Shown: positions 1 to 13,800, counted from the first letter of the stretch. The stretch: DNA of 64,000 bases from Paraescarpia echinospica (GCA_020002185.1 CM034531.1:84928108-84992107), one strand, 5' to 3'. Notes: a model not told the origin generated them from the sequence alone. Made by a program: numbers and translations.

Positions 1-1650
1 GTTAGAATACTCCTTGAGAATTCTGACAGGGATTTGGTCTGGACCAGGGACTTTATTTACTCGAAGATTGTCTAGGAGGTTCTTGATCCCTTTACATGAG
101 AAGTTAATACCTGGCATAGGTATGTAGCGGCATTCTCCCTTTGAAGGCATGTTGCCAAGATCTTCTTCAGTAAAGACGGATTGGAATTGGTGGCTTATAG
201 CCTCTGCTTTCCCAACATTGTCAGTTTTGTTCGTTGTACTATAGTGGGGAGATGCCCACCTGTTCTCATTGCAAGTTTCTTATGTATGACCAGAATCGTT
301 TAGGTTTCTCATTTACGGTAGTATATAGTAGATCCTTCATATAGCTGTCATGGGCTTTTACTAGTAACTGTTTTATTTTGTTTCTGACCTGTCTATACTG
401 TGTCCAGTGTTCATGTTTTGGGGTTTTTCTAGCTCGGTCATAGAGTTGTTTACATTGCCTCATGTTCCTCTTTATGGTTTTATTGATCCAAGGAAGTTGT
501 GTTCTGCCAGATAATCGTTTTTGGGGAATGCTAGTACTGAGTACCTGAACTTGTTCCAGGCTGATTCCACTGTAGTCATGCTTGGATCTAGTTGTTGGAA
601 TTCTTTTTCAATATTAGAAAAGTCTGCCTTTATGCTATTTGCATCACCTTATGAGAAAAGGTATACCAGCCTTAGTTTCTTTTTGTTGGCCTTTAGATTT
701 GTGTTTATGTTGGCTAGAACGATTTCATGGTCACTCATTCCTGGTGCAACCATTACATTTTTGACCAAGACAGGATTTGTAGAGAACAGGAAGTCAAGAA
801 TGTTTTTTGGGTTTATGGACCTGTTGAAAAAGAGAGAAATCATTTGCAATGTCTATCAACTTGTTATTGATGCCCTCTCCATACTGGTTAGATGTCCCAA
901 GGGAATTATTTGACCAGTCTATGCTGGGAAGGTCAAAGTCGCCCCCAAGAAGAATACTCGGGAGAGGGTAATTGGCACATGTTTGTTGGAGCTTTGAAAG
1001 GGCTGACTGGAGGTGGTCTAGCATGTCTATATCACTATCTGGTGGACGATAGAATATTTCATAGTCAGGTGGGAAGATCTTGTTTGAGTATATGGTGTTC
1101 TCAAGATGGCTTTCAGTTCCTGTGATGATGTCTGATTTATTAGTGTCTACAAGGCTTTGGAATTCAGTTTTCTTGCTGGTGCTGTGCATACTTCTACAAT
1201 TTGTGATCATTAATTTGAGTTTCTTTGGTGGTTTGTGCTTCCTGTGACTTGTATTTGACTGATAACTTTGTGATGTTTGTGGGCTCTGTGTGGGGTGTCA
1301 GTGTTTTTATTACTTGGGTTTGTGTTTCCAGTTTTAGACTCTGAGTCTGACAACAAGTCATATAGGTTGGAATCATTTTGTATTGAGCTGTCATAAAAAA
1401 GAGTTTGAAAAATTGGCAGTGAACAATGAGTATAGTACCAGGTGCCATTTGAATTGTGTAAATGGCGATACTCCTTGGGTGATACCCCAAAACAACCAAC
1501 GTGTATCCACGTGTCGCATTAATTACAACACATTTCTCGGTGATTGCAAGCAACAGCCTTTTTGCATATGCCACATGGATATTTAGCAGGCCCGGGGTTC
1601 AACTGGATATCTCCCGATATCAATATTTTGTGTAAAAGACAGGTAGCCAT
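1..1650 (-). mobile_element. Degenerate PHD-endonuclease-reverse transcriptase LINE with 2A-like N-terminus
   Basis: Read on the minus strand, an ATG at 1650 in good context (ACCATGG) opens a short leader ending in GDIQLNPGP, close to the 2A-like ribosome-skipping motif D(V/I)ExNPGP. A PHD-finger-like segment follows (CGIC ... CDTWIHVGC ... HC) and is broken by an in-frame TAA at 1519-1521. An APE-type endonuclease is seen at about 650-1210 (LGGDFDLPSIDW, SDHEIV), split by a frameshift. The endonuclease-RT linker is at 266-463 (NEKPKRFWSYIRN). The start of the RT domain (VPGPDQIPVRILKE) runs off the left edge. The domain order matches CR1/L2/Jockey-type elements. It is a dead, incomplete copy. 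Confidence 0.85.
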
Positions 1651-3660
1651 GGTTCGCTGATTTTCAGAGAGATATCGTGAGTGTCTGCTTACTCTGATAC
1701 AGCCTGATCAGCTGTAAACAGCAGGGTTGTCTGGATGTTCCTCTCACCCACAAACTGGAAACTGGCATTTAAACTATCGGGTTGATGCATTGATGTAAAA
1801 CAATTGCTGCGTCTAAGTCCTGCTAGGATTAGGAATGTGACCATTAGATTAAAGCTGTTGATACATGTAGTTCCATCTTTTGATGACTCAAGTTTCTTGC
1901 CAATTTCTAGGTTGTTTAAAATGCGTTAAAAACTATGCGGCTGGATGACTGTCCCATATAAACAGTGACGGCTTAAAAATGAATTAAAAAAATATCCAGT
2001 AAAATGTTCGATACAATTCTAAGATCTCATAAAAAAATTTAAGCCAATCTCACCCTCTTGTGTATTAATTAGCCTATGTTGTGTTAGGATAAATTAAATA
2101 ATTTTGCACACGTAACAGGCTAACTGATCGAACTAAATGTCAAGTGCTGTGAGTCTTTGTACAGTGCAACTAACAAGAGATTTTCACCCAGGACAACTCC
2201 GGGTTTTAAAAGACGTCTTGTGCGAAAAGCCTGTTAATATAAAGGTTTATTGGTTCTCCAAGCCTCCTACAATATTTTTGGATATTAATTAGCGGCCTGG
2301 CCTGCCTGTTTCTACATGGATGTAATTGAACGGAGCCTTTATTTACATGAGAAAGTTAGACTAAAGAGGCGGGAAACCCACACTCAGCAGGTGTGAGACT
2401 TACTAGTACTAATGAGATAAATACAAGGTTCTAGTTAGGTGTAATTCAATTTTTTTGAATGCGACCTGGGTGTATAAAGATTATTTTTGAACCACTGCGC
2501 AATTATTCCAGTTGGCTTGGGAGGGTTTTGGGTTTACGTGCCCTTTTCAGTGTTTACTAGTTACACTATCTTGTTCTGCCAATGTCATTACTTGTTGCTA
2601 TGGAAGCTAATCTACTAAAACCATATTTAAAAGCATTAAAACACAAATATCACCATGCGGTTATATCTAACTGTTGTAAATGTATATCACCAAGTTGCGA
2701 CAAGTAGTAAGAATATTTTGATCTCGTGATATATGCAATAGATATGGAAGCGAACAAAAAGAAACGACTACACCTGACGCATGATTGTTGTTCCGTTATA
2801 ACTACATTTTGCTCAAATTTAATACCTCAGTTAGTGGGTAAATTTAATCATTCAACTTCATCCCAGGCATATTTATATAACGGAAATACAGGGTAGTGTG
2901 TCTTAGCATTCTTTTGAAGCCCAAATAAAATTTTGTTGATGCAAACTGGGAAACTACTAATAATTGACACTTACAATTTGTGCATAATCTTATACGTAAA
3001 TGTGCATGGGATACTGTTGAAATATGGAACTAACGCTCTGAGGTATCAGAGTTGGGTAAAAGTCAAGTTATAACAACGAAATCGAGGTGGGTCCGGATTC
3101 GACACAAGTGCCAAGATATCCTATGCAATGTACGGAAATATGCTGAATCAGCTATACTTTGTCCTAGTTCTTCTTCCGATAATAATTTGATTAATCATGT
3201 ACGATTTTACGTGGTTGTCTGTAACTGTATGGTGTTGTGGAGGTGTTGTGGAGGTGTTGTGGAGGTGTTGTGGAGGTGTTGTGGAGGTGTGCGCGTTGTT
3301 GCAGTATTCGCTGGTTATACTGTGGATATTCCAATGGCGTTCAGCTGTTCTCATTCTCATGAGCAGCTGGTTGTTATATATTCCAGTAATAATGACTTCT
3401 ACTTCCCGAATATTACACGTAATATCAGCCAAAACCCAAACTAGCCGGACTTGGCTTGCGATCTAAGTATAGATCAAACAACTGTTAAACTTGCATGCAA
3501 TAACATTATTACCAGTAGGTACTTTCCCACAACATAAATATAACATGTGCATAGCATTAATAATAAACATGTCACAGTATTATATTCAGGCTTTTCATTT
3601 GAACAGCCATGGTCTAACAATAAAGAATGATGGTTGCATTGAATTGTGTTTATCTTGTAG
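1651..3660. other. Region without recognisable gene, upstream of first POLR1B exon seen
   Basis: AT-rich non-coding sequence. I see no exon with the expected POLR1B N-terminus and no RNA gene. The only clear structure is the 11-bp tandem repeat at 3232-3291. The missing first POLR1B exon and promoter could be here, unrecognised, or beyond the left edge. Confidence 0.5.
3232..3291. repeat. Short minisatellite, 11-bp unit
   Basis: About five perfect head-to-tail copies of GTGTTGTGGAG. The local ORFs rich in V/C/G are translations of this repeat. Confidence 0.9.
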
Positions 3661-4832
3661 CCACTGCAAGAGATTACAAGACCACATGTTGATTCATTCA
3701 ACCACATGCTGCGGGAAGGTCTGTCAAAGGCAGTCCAGGTGGGAACATGTCAACATACAACGTACATGATCACAGTGCACTTTTTATCAAGCATGCTATT
3801 CTTTTGTGCATCGGTGAATTTCCACATGTCTACAATTAAAATTGGTTTCCAAAATGCACCAGAAAGCACCATTGACACACCAGAAAGCACCACCGATGCA
3901 CCATTCATGTAAAAACAAATCCCCTGTATGTTGCACCTCAGAGCTAAGCTTCCTGAAGATATAGGCACTATTGAAATTTATTATTATAATGACCAGTCAC
4001 CAATGTTCACTTATTTTGGATTTTTCCAAATGATGTAACCGATATTTAATGTAAGGTAAATATAAAAAACTGTTCATCTTCAATATCACCTAAAATATAA
4101 ACATCTGCATGTGTGTGGGCTCGCATGTGATCTGTCTTTACAAATTGAATGATACAGAAAGATTTGCATTTGCTGGTCACACCTGTACCTGCAGTTACCT
4201 TATGTGCCTGTTTTCTTCTGTTTCTAGGAAATTATCCCAGTCGAGTTCGCTTTACCAAATGGCCAAAGGGTGGCTCTGTCTGTCAAGGTAACGGTGATAC
4301 AGATCTGTTGTTATTTGTAGAAAGTTTAGTTGAAGTATGTGCTGCTCTTAGACAACACTGCAAGATAGAGGCAGTTTAGTTCAGTAGTCTGACATAATAA
4401 CTGGCTTTACTAGCTTTTGTAAGTTCACAACCAACGACAATAAGATACTTAGTGCAGCTGGTGATGTAGGAAAACTGTAATCATTATGAGGTTGTTTACT
4501 TAAAGTGAGGTTGTTTGTTCCATCTGGTGAACATTAGTCAGTTGTAGTTAGCACCAATGTGGTCAATAAGTGTCAAGAGCGGCTCTTTACAAATTGAATG
4601 TTTTGTTGACAATTTGAACATTTTGTTGGCTAAACCTGTGGAATTGTTGTCATCCCTTTAAGCAACATTTTTTAAAATAGAAAGTTTGTGTTATGTATAC
4701 TCAGCATTACAATGACACTATGATTTGTTGAGGACTGGTTCAAGTCTCTTCATTTGTCAGGACGCAGTCATCTACCCTTCCGCTGTGCCGCCCAGTAGCA
4801 ACTGCATCAACATGAAGGTTTACCCGGCCGAG
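3661..4832 (+). CDS. POLR1B: POLR1B exons, N-terminal protrusion start (3 exons)
   Basis: Exon 3661-3738 encodes [20 protein letters not shown] and six further residues, the conserved N-terminal helix of RPA2. Exon 4228-4287 encodes a segment with [15 protein letters not shown]. Exon 4761-4832 encodes [13 protein letters not shown] through KVYPAE. All three are phase 0, with acceptors TTGTAG, TTTCTAG and TTTGTCAG and donors GTGGGA, GTAACG and GTGAGG. A preceding exon with the initiator ATG is expected but not seen. Confidence 0.9.
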
Positions 4833-7800
4833 GTGAGGTGGCATACACGTTCACTACCACAGGTCTAGTTTGTCAGTGCAGCCCTCTGTATATACAGTCA
4901 CACCTCACATTACTGCCATCTCACTACCACAGGTCTAGTTTGTCAGTGCAGCCCTCTGTATATACAGTCGCACCTCACGTTACTGCCATCTCACTACCAC
5001 AGGTCTAGTTTGTCAGTGCAGCCCTCTGTATATACAGTCGCACGTCACGTTACTGCCATCTCACTCAGGGGTAGAACTTCAGCATTTATTTTACTGGACA
5101 GCAGGACTAGTAAAGACAAAAGTTTACTAGTCCGCCAAAAGGTTTACTAGTCCTGAAAATATCAAAACAACACAAATTTAAATTGTAACAAATGCGTCAG
5201 ACGGTCCATGGTGGCCGTTTTCAGCACTTGAATGGCTCGGTGGGCAGTTGCAGTGTTTTTCCAGCTTGCGTTTTTCTGCTGGTTTTGCAACCCCAGTCAA
5301 GTAATGATACATCGTGCATAAACGTAGACTAATAAAGCAATGTAGATGTAAACCGTATTCGAAAACCGTGCATTTGAAAATGACCACCAATTGCACTCAT
5401 TAGCCCTGCCAGATACGCTAAACCAAACAAAACTGTAATTTCAGAATTCGATGTCACACAACAGCCAATCAACAGCACTGTTTCACTTTTCACTGTCGCC
5501 TCATTACGTAAAGAATTAGTTTGTCAATGGTACGGATGGTGGCATCATGCAACATGCTGATTTTTACTAGACAGCCGGACTAGTTGGTAGGCAGATTTAC
5601 TAGTCCGCCGTAATCTTTACAAGTGTACTGACTAGCAGACTAGTGGGTAGTTCTACCCCTGTCACTACCACAGGTCTAGTTTGTCAGTGCAGCCCTCTGT
5701 ATATACAGTCACACCTCACATTACTGCCATCTCACTACCACAGGTCTAGTTTGTCAGTGCAGCCCTCTGTATATACAGTCACACCTCACGTTACTGCCAT
5801 CTCACTACCACAGGTCTAGTTTGTCAGTGCAGCCCTCTGTATATACAGTCACACCTCACGTTACTGCCATCTCACTACCACAGGTCTAGTTTGTCAGTGC
5901 AGCCCTCTGTATATACAGTCACACCTCACGTTACTGCCATCTCACTACCACAGGTCTAGTTTGTCAGTGCAGCCCTCTGTATATACAGTCACACCTCACG
6001 TTACTGCCATCTCACTACCACAGGTCTAGTTTGTCAGTGCAGCCCTCTGTATATAGTCACACCTCACATTACTGCCATCTCACTACCACAGGTCTAGTTT
6101 GTCAGTGCAGCCCTCTGTATATACAGTCACACCTCACGTTACTGCCATCTCACTACCACAGGTCTAGTTTGTCAGTGCAGCCCTCTGTATATACAGTCAC
6201 ACCTCACGTTACTGCCATCTCACTACCACAGGTCTAGTTTGTCAGTGCAGCCCTCTGTATATACAGTCACACCTCACGTTACTGCCATCTCACTACCACA
6301 GGTCTAGTTTGTCAGTGCAGCCCTCTGTATATACAGTCACACCTCACATTACTGCCATCTCACTACCACAGGTCTAGTTTGTCAGTGCAGCCCTCTGTAT
6401 ATACAGTCACACCTCACATTACTGCCATCTCACTACCACAGGTCTAGTTTGTCAGTGCAGCCCTCTGTATATACAGTCACACCTCACATTACTGCCATCT
6501 CACTACCACAGGTCTAGTATGTCAGTGCAGCCCTCTGTATATACAGTCACACCTCACGTTACTGCCATCTCACTACCACAGGTCTAGTTTGTCAGTGCAG
6601 CCCTCTGTATATAGTCACACCTCACGTTACTGCCATCTCACTACCACAGTTCTAGTATGTCAGTGCAGCCCTCTGTATATACAGTCACACCTCACATTAC
6701 TGCCATCTCACTACCACAGGTCTAGTATGTCAGTGCAGCCCTCTGTATATACAGTCACACCTCACGTTACTGCCATCTCACTACCACAGGTCTAGTTTGT
6801 CAGTGCAGCCCTCTGTATATACAGTCACACCTCACATTACTGCCATCTCACTACCACAGATCTAGTTTGTCAGTGCAGCCCTCTGTATATACAGTCACAC
6901 CTCACATTACTGCCATCTCACTACCACAGATCTAGTTTGTCAGTGCAGCCCTCTGTATATACAGTCACACCTCACGTTACTGCCATCTCACTACCACAGT
7001 TCTAGTATGTCAGTGCAGCCCTCTGTATATACAGTCACACCTCACGTTACTGCCATCTCACTACCACATGTCTAGTTTGTCAGTGCTGCCCTCTGTATAT
7101 ACAGTCACACCTCACGTTACTGCCATCTCACTACCACAGGTCTAGTTTGTCAGTGCAGCCCTCTGTATATACAGTCACACCTCACGTTACTGCCATCTCA
7201 CTACCACAGGTCTAGTTTGTCAGTGCTGCCCTCTGTATATACAGTCACACCTCACGTTACTGCCATCTCACTACCACAGTTCTAGTATGTCAGTGCAGCC
7301 CTCTGTATATACAGTCACACCTCACGTTACTGCCATCTCACTACCACAGGTCTAGTTTGTCAGTGCAGCCCTCTGTATATACAGTCACACCTCACGTTAG
7401 TGCCATCTCACTTATACAGCCATATTACAATGATACTCACCCTAGGATAGGTACAAATTACTTTCGTATCAGTAACGTATTGGAAACTAGTCTTGCTAAT
7501 ACGGTCACCTCGCTATTCAGGTCAATTTGGCCATGTCCCAGGGGTGACCTTAATAGGGAGGTTTCATTGTAACTTATATTTCTTAAGATGTTTGTATTAA
7601 CCATAATTTATAAATCAATTGACATGTAAAAAAAAGTTAACACTGAGTCACTGACAAACCAACCCATGCTGGTTTAGCCACATTAAATATTGTGAACATT
7701 GTAACATTTACACTGATACCATCCATTCAGTGAACTGGGCATGTCACTTGCTACGTACAGTTCTTAAAACATTGAATACCGGATTGGTGTGGTCAGATGT

Positions 7801-10800
7801 TGACTTGGGTGATGTCAGTTGTTGACTTGGGTGTGGTCAGTTGTTGACTTGGGTGTTGTCAGTTGTTGACTTGGGTGTGGTCAGTTGTTGACTTGGGTGT
7901 GGTCAGTTGTTGACTTGGGTGTTGTCAGTTGTTGACTTGGGTGTGGTCAGTTGTTGACTTGGGTGTTGTCAGTTGTTGACTTGGGTGTGGTCAGTTGTTG
8001 ACTTGGGTGTTGTCAGTTGTTGACTTGGGTGTTGTCAGTTGTTGACTTGGGTGTGGTCAAATGTTGACTTGGATGTTGTCAGTTGTTGACTTGGGTGTGG
8101 TCAGATGTTGACTTGGTTGTTGTCAGTTGTTGACTTGGGTGTTGTCAGTTGTTGACTTGGGTGTGGTCAGATGTTGACTTGGGTGTGGTCAGATGTTGAC
8201 TTGGGTGTTGTCAGTTGTTGACTTGGGTGTTGTCAGTTGTTGACTTGGGTGTGGTCAGTTGTTGACTTGGGTGTTGTCAGATGTTGACTTGGGTGTTGTC
8301 AGTTGTTGACTTGGATGTGGTCAGTTGTTGACTTGGGTGTGGTCAGATGTTGACTTGGGTGTTGTCAGTTGTTGACTTGGGTGTTGTCAGTTGTTGACTT
8401 GGGTGTGGTCAGTTGTTGACTTGGGTGTGGTCAGATGTTGACTTGGGTGTGGTCAGATGTTGACTTGGGTGTTGTCAGTTGTTGACTTAGGTGTGGTCAG
8501 TTGTTGACTTGGGTGTGGTCAGATGTTGACTTGGGTATTGTCAGTTGTTGACTTGGGTGTGGTCATTTGTTGACTTGGGTGTGGTCAGTTGTTGACTTGG
8601 GTGTGGTCAGATGTTGACTTGGGTGTGGTCAGATGTTGACTTGGGTGTTGTCAGTTGTTGACTTGGGTGTGGTCAGTTGTTGACTTGGGTGTTGTCAATT
8701 GTTGACTTGGGTGTGGTCAATTGTTGACTTGGGTGTTGTCAGTTGTTGACTTGGGTGTGGTCAGTTGTTGACTTGGGTGTTGTCAGCTGTAGACTTGGGT
8801 GTGGTCAGTTGTTGACTTGGGTGTGGTCAGTTGTTGACTTGTGTGTGGTCAGTTGTTGACTTGTGTGTTGTCAGTTATTGACTTGGGTGTGGTCAGTTGT
8901 TGACTTGGGTGTGGTCAGTTGTTGACTTGGGTGTGGTCAGTTGTTGACTTGGGTGTTGTCAGTTGTTGACTTGGGTGTTGTCAGTTGTTGACTTGGGTGT
9001 GGTCAGTTGTTGACTTGGGTGTTGTCAGTTGTTGACTTGGGTGTTGTCAGTTGTTGACTTGGGTGTTGTCAGTTGTTGACTTGGGTGTGGTCAGTTGTTG
9101 ACTTGGGTGTTGTCAGTTGTTGACTTGGGTGTTGTCAGTTGTTGACTTGGGTGTTGTCAGTTGTTGACTTGGGTGTGGTCAGTTGTTGACTTGGGTGTTG
9201 TCAGTTGTTGACTTGGGTGTGGTCAGTTATTGACTTGGGTGTTGTCAGTTGTTGACTTGGGTGTGGTCAGCTTTTGACTTGGGTGTTTTCAGCTGTTGAC
9301 TTGGGTGTGGTCAGTTGTTGACTTAGGTGTGATCAGTTGTTGACTTGTGTGTGGTCAGTTGTTGACCTGGGTGTTGTCAGTTGTTGACCTGGGTGTTATC
9401 AGTTGTTGACTTGGGTGTTGTCAGTTGTTGACTTGGGTGTGGTCAGTTGTTGACTTGGGTGTTGTCAGTTGTTGACTTGGGTGTTGTCAGTTGTTGACTT
9501 GGGTGTTGTCAGTTGTTGACTTGGGTGTTGTCAGTTGTTGACTTGGGTATTGTCAGTTGTTGACTTGGGTGTTGTCAGTTGTTGACTTGGGTGTGGTCAG
9601 ATGTTGACTTGGGTGTGGTCAGTTGTTGACTTGGGTGTGGTCAGTTGTTGACTTGTGTGTGGTCAGTTGTTGACTTGTGTGTTGTCAGTTGTTGACTTGG
9701 GTGTTGTCAGTTGTTGACTTGGGTGTTGTCTGTTGTTGACTTGGGTGTTGTCAGTTGTTGACTTGGGTGTTGTCAGTTGTTGACTTGGGTGTTGTCAGTT
9801 GTTGACTTGGGTGTGGTCAGTTGTTGACTTGTGTGTGGTCAGTTGTTGACTTGGGTGTGGTTAGTTGTTGACTTGTGTGTGGTCAGTTGTTGACTTGGGT
9901 GTTGTCAGTTGTTGACTTGGGTGTTGTCAGTTGTTGACTTTGGTGTTGTCAGTTGTTGACTTGGATGTTGTCAGTTGTTGACTTGGGTGTTGTCAGTTGT
10001 TGACTTGTGTGTGGTCAGTTGTTGACTTGGGTGTGGTCAGTTGTTGACTTGGGTGTGGTCAGTTGTTGACTTGGGTGTGGTCAGTTGTTGACTTGGGTGT
10101 GGTCAGTTGTTGACTTGGGTGTTGTCAGTTGTTGACTTGGGTGTTGTCAGTTGTTGACTTGGGTGTTGTCAGTGTCGTGAACGTGGCATCACCTACCGAG
10201 GGAAGCTGAATGTGCAGCTTATGTGGTCCGTCGATGGAGTGAAGTTCGGGCCAGAGGAGCGGGCCGTCGGAGTGGTTCCAATAATGGTGAAGGTATGATG
10301 TCATATGACATATATTTCTGTCATGATTACTGTTATCTGGTCATGTCATTTGTGTCATGTGTTGGATGGGCGTGTCTTTGACATATGTAAGTGTGAGAGG
10401 ATATTTTCGCCGCATGCAACTGGTGTAAAATTTAATATTCACCTTGAAGCATTTAAATTCAACAGATATGGCTTAAAGTATGTTTTTAATGTTCATTAAA
10501 CACATTTGTGTGGTCAATATGTTGATGTAGTTTATGCTACATAACTCGTGATAAAACCTGTCATATTTTGTAAGTACTTGCCTCTAAATCTTTCCCAACA
10601 TTGTTGTTTCAGTCAGCCGCCTGCAACTTGGCTGGTATGAGTCCATCGGAACTCATCAAACATGGCGAAGAAGCTGAGGTTAGTACTCAGCATGCACCTG
10701 GTGATAAGTTTATAGGGTAACTGTTCAATTTTGTTTCCATAGAATCTGTAGTATTGTATTGTGTCATGTTGGTTTGGATCGATCATGAAATGTGTGTTTG

Positions 10801-13800
10801 TTCCCACAGGAGATGGGAGGTTATTTCATCGTGAACGGTATCGAACGTATCATTCGCATGCTGGTGATGCCACGGAGGAACTACGTGAGTACTAGGTGAC
10901 AGTTTTTGGTTGGTTTTTCTGTCTTGTGACATGAGAGCAGTAGTGGTGTGGCACTTCTCACATACAAAGTCGCTAGTGGTGAACATGGTCAAGTTGGTTT
11001 ACGGCAGTGTCATGCTTTCCTCAGCAAGCATTTTTTATATACAGTGTATATATAAAACAGTCAATATAACTTTGAAAATAAATATATGTTTGAAGGAGCA
11101 AGTGTATATAACATTTATCTTCAATTTATTTAATCTGTTGTTAGCATTCACATGTAAATGGATGGTCGCTTTGAGTGTATAAATAAATTGTTAGAAATAA
11201 ACTAATATTTTCTTATTGCAAAATGGTAGCAATGGCACTTTTTAGTCCTTTGGGCCAAAGGTCCAACGGACTTATGCCATCACGCCAAGTGCCGTTAGCT
11301 GCCATATCTCAGAAACCATTCAGCAACTTTTTCTCTAATTTTGCTTAGACATATCTTAAGGTACTGCCACTATGCACGAGAAATCTGTATTTGATTGAAT
11401 CATTCTAACCCCCAGGACCCCCCAAACTGGTAAATTTTCACATAATGAATAATGACTCTCGACTTTAAAATGGAATTTTCTCCATAACTAATTTTTGACG
11501 GGTGTCCTGTTTAAATTCTTGTAACTTTGGTTATAGTGCAAATATTTCAGTAACTTTTTCTCAGATTTTGCATAGACATTTCATGTGGTTGTGCCACTAT
11601 ACACAAGAAATGTATATCTTTTATTGAATTATTCTATCCCCCCAGGGCCCCCCAAACTCCAATGGACTTCAGAACCTCTTGGCCCATTTTAAAATTATTT
11701 CTTTCAATTCTTTCTAAAACATTCCAGTAAAGTTTTTTCTTTGTTGAGCAATATATATAAAGGCTTTCTCAGAATGTAGAATTTACTTGAAGTTAAGTTT
11801 TTATTTCTGCCACCAGCCACTGGCCCTGGCACGACCTTCATGGAAGAGTCGTGGCTCCCTCTACACAGAGTTTGGTGTATCGCTGCGATCAGTGAAGCAC
11901 GACCAAACATCATCGGTGGGTACAACTAAAGTTACTTGTTTTGTGAGAAAGTTAACATTAATAAAGAAGCTAGTTTAGTTTGTGTAGTACTGAGTAGTGT
12001 TTCTTTGGAGGGTTGATGAAAGATAAAGACACATTATTATGTTGTGTTTTGATTTCTAGTATCTCATCGTTTGACCAGTTATTTCAATCCCTAATTTGAT
12101 TAGCTGCTCAGCTTCATTTTATCTGGCCGTATAGAAAGAATACCTGGCCACAGACACAACTTTTGCGCAGTAATTGTAGTATTACTGAATGCTTCCCGCG
12201 GACAGTAAGCTGATGTTGGAACTAACAGATGTGCCATAGGGTGAAGTATAAAGTGCTCTCATGTGTCCCAAACACCATAATATTATACTATTCTATGTGT
12301 ACTGAGCCATTCTTGTTGAATAAAACCATTTTGAAGTTATCAGATGTCATCGCCATCCATTGCCAAAAAATTAATTAAACAAATTTATGAGACTGGAAAA
12401 TATGGCCTTTATAGACTCTTTTTTCTACAAAATTAATTCCTCATTTATAATAATATTATGTATGAATTCAGTAAATGTGGACATCTTCTTTGTCGTACAG
12501 TTTTTTACACATCTATTGTACACGTTTGCTGTACATGTTTATTGTATATGTGTGTACAATAGTATGTTATACAAATTGTTTGTACATTTCTATTGTACAC
12601 GTCTGTTGTATGTGTTGCTGTTGTAGACCATTGTGCTACACTACCTCAATAACGGCACGTGCAACCTGAGCTTCACACACAACAAGGAGCAGTTCTTTGT
12701 GCCAGTCATTCTCATTCTCAAGGTACCAGACAGACATGCACGCACACACATGCACATGCATGCATGCTGCACTCGCTAATGACCAGATAGGAATGTTAAC
12801 ATTTTAAACATGTTTTATTGTAACAGACCGTAATGACAACACTTGATTGTTTGACTTGACATTTAACAATATTGTCAGTGTTATATTACCATTGCTATAT
12901 ATTAGTCTGCTGGTGGGGTAGACTCTTTACTTTTATTATGTACTGTATTTGTTTAATTGGGAATTTGTTGGGTATTTTCGATTGTTGGTGTCTTTTTCAG
13001 GGCTTGCTTGACACGAGTGATGAATACGTGTACCGTGAGTTGATCCGAGGAAGGGAGACACACATGTATTACAAGGGGTGAGTCAGTGCGGCTCAGGCAC
13101 GCATGCTGCCCTCCAGTAGATCGTTTTTCTTGACTTTTACGTTAAGACATCCTTCATTTTGTATTTAATCATGTATTTTGGACAATGACCATACATACAA
13201 TGCACTGGACATTTTCTCACCTTTGGAGAAGTGTGTATCCTGGAAATTTGTTTCTTTGTCATTTGTTGACTGTAGCAATGGAATACTGCCTGCTCCCTGG
13301 GAGGAGCTTGGGGACCATCCCAGATGGATTTACATTTTAGAACCTGTTAACATTAACCCCCCCCGCCTCAGTTGAGGTCGGAGTTTATGTTGCACCAACC
13401 AGAAATCAGGTTGTGCTTTGTAGTTTATGAATAACTGTTGGTTGATAAAGTGTTTGAAAAATTGATACATTTAGATCAGGTTAGCTGCAAAAGTGTGACT
13501 TTAGTAGGGTGCTTAATGAAATTGTCGAGTAATGTGTGCGACTGGCGGGACACTCACTCTGCAGGTGCATCACGAACATGTTGCGACAAACACATGAGGA
13601 GAAGTTGACGAACCAGTCTCTCATTCTGCGCTACATCGGTTCTCGGTTCCGAATCAAACTGTACCGACCGCTCTGGTACTCCGATACACAAGTCGCTAAC
13701 TTCCTGCTCAAGTACGTAGTGTCTTGCTGCTGGTGTCAGTGAACTAATCACATTATCAAAGTATCTTGATTTTATACAGTATTGTGTTTGCAGTGTTATT

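Noticed and set aside
6031..7572. ORFs MSVQPSVY... in the 70-bp array
   Set aside because: Translations of an intronic minisatellite; no splice or start context.
4850..10172. CRISPR-like array
   Set aside because: Units are contiguous without unique spacers and the locus is eukaryotic.
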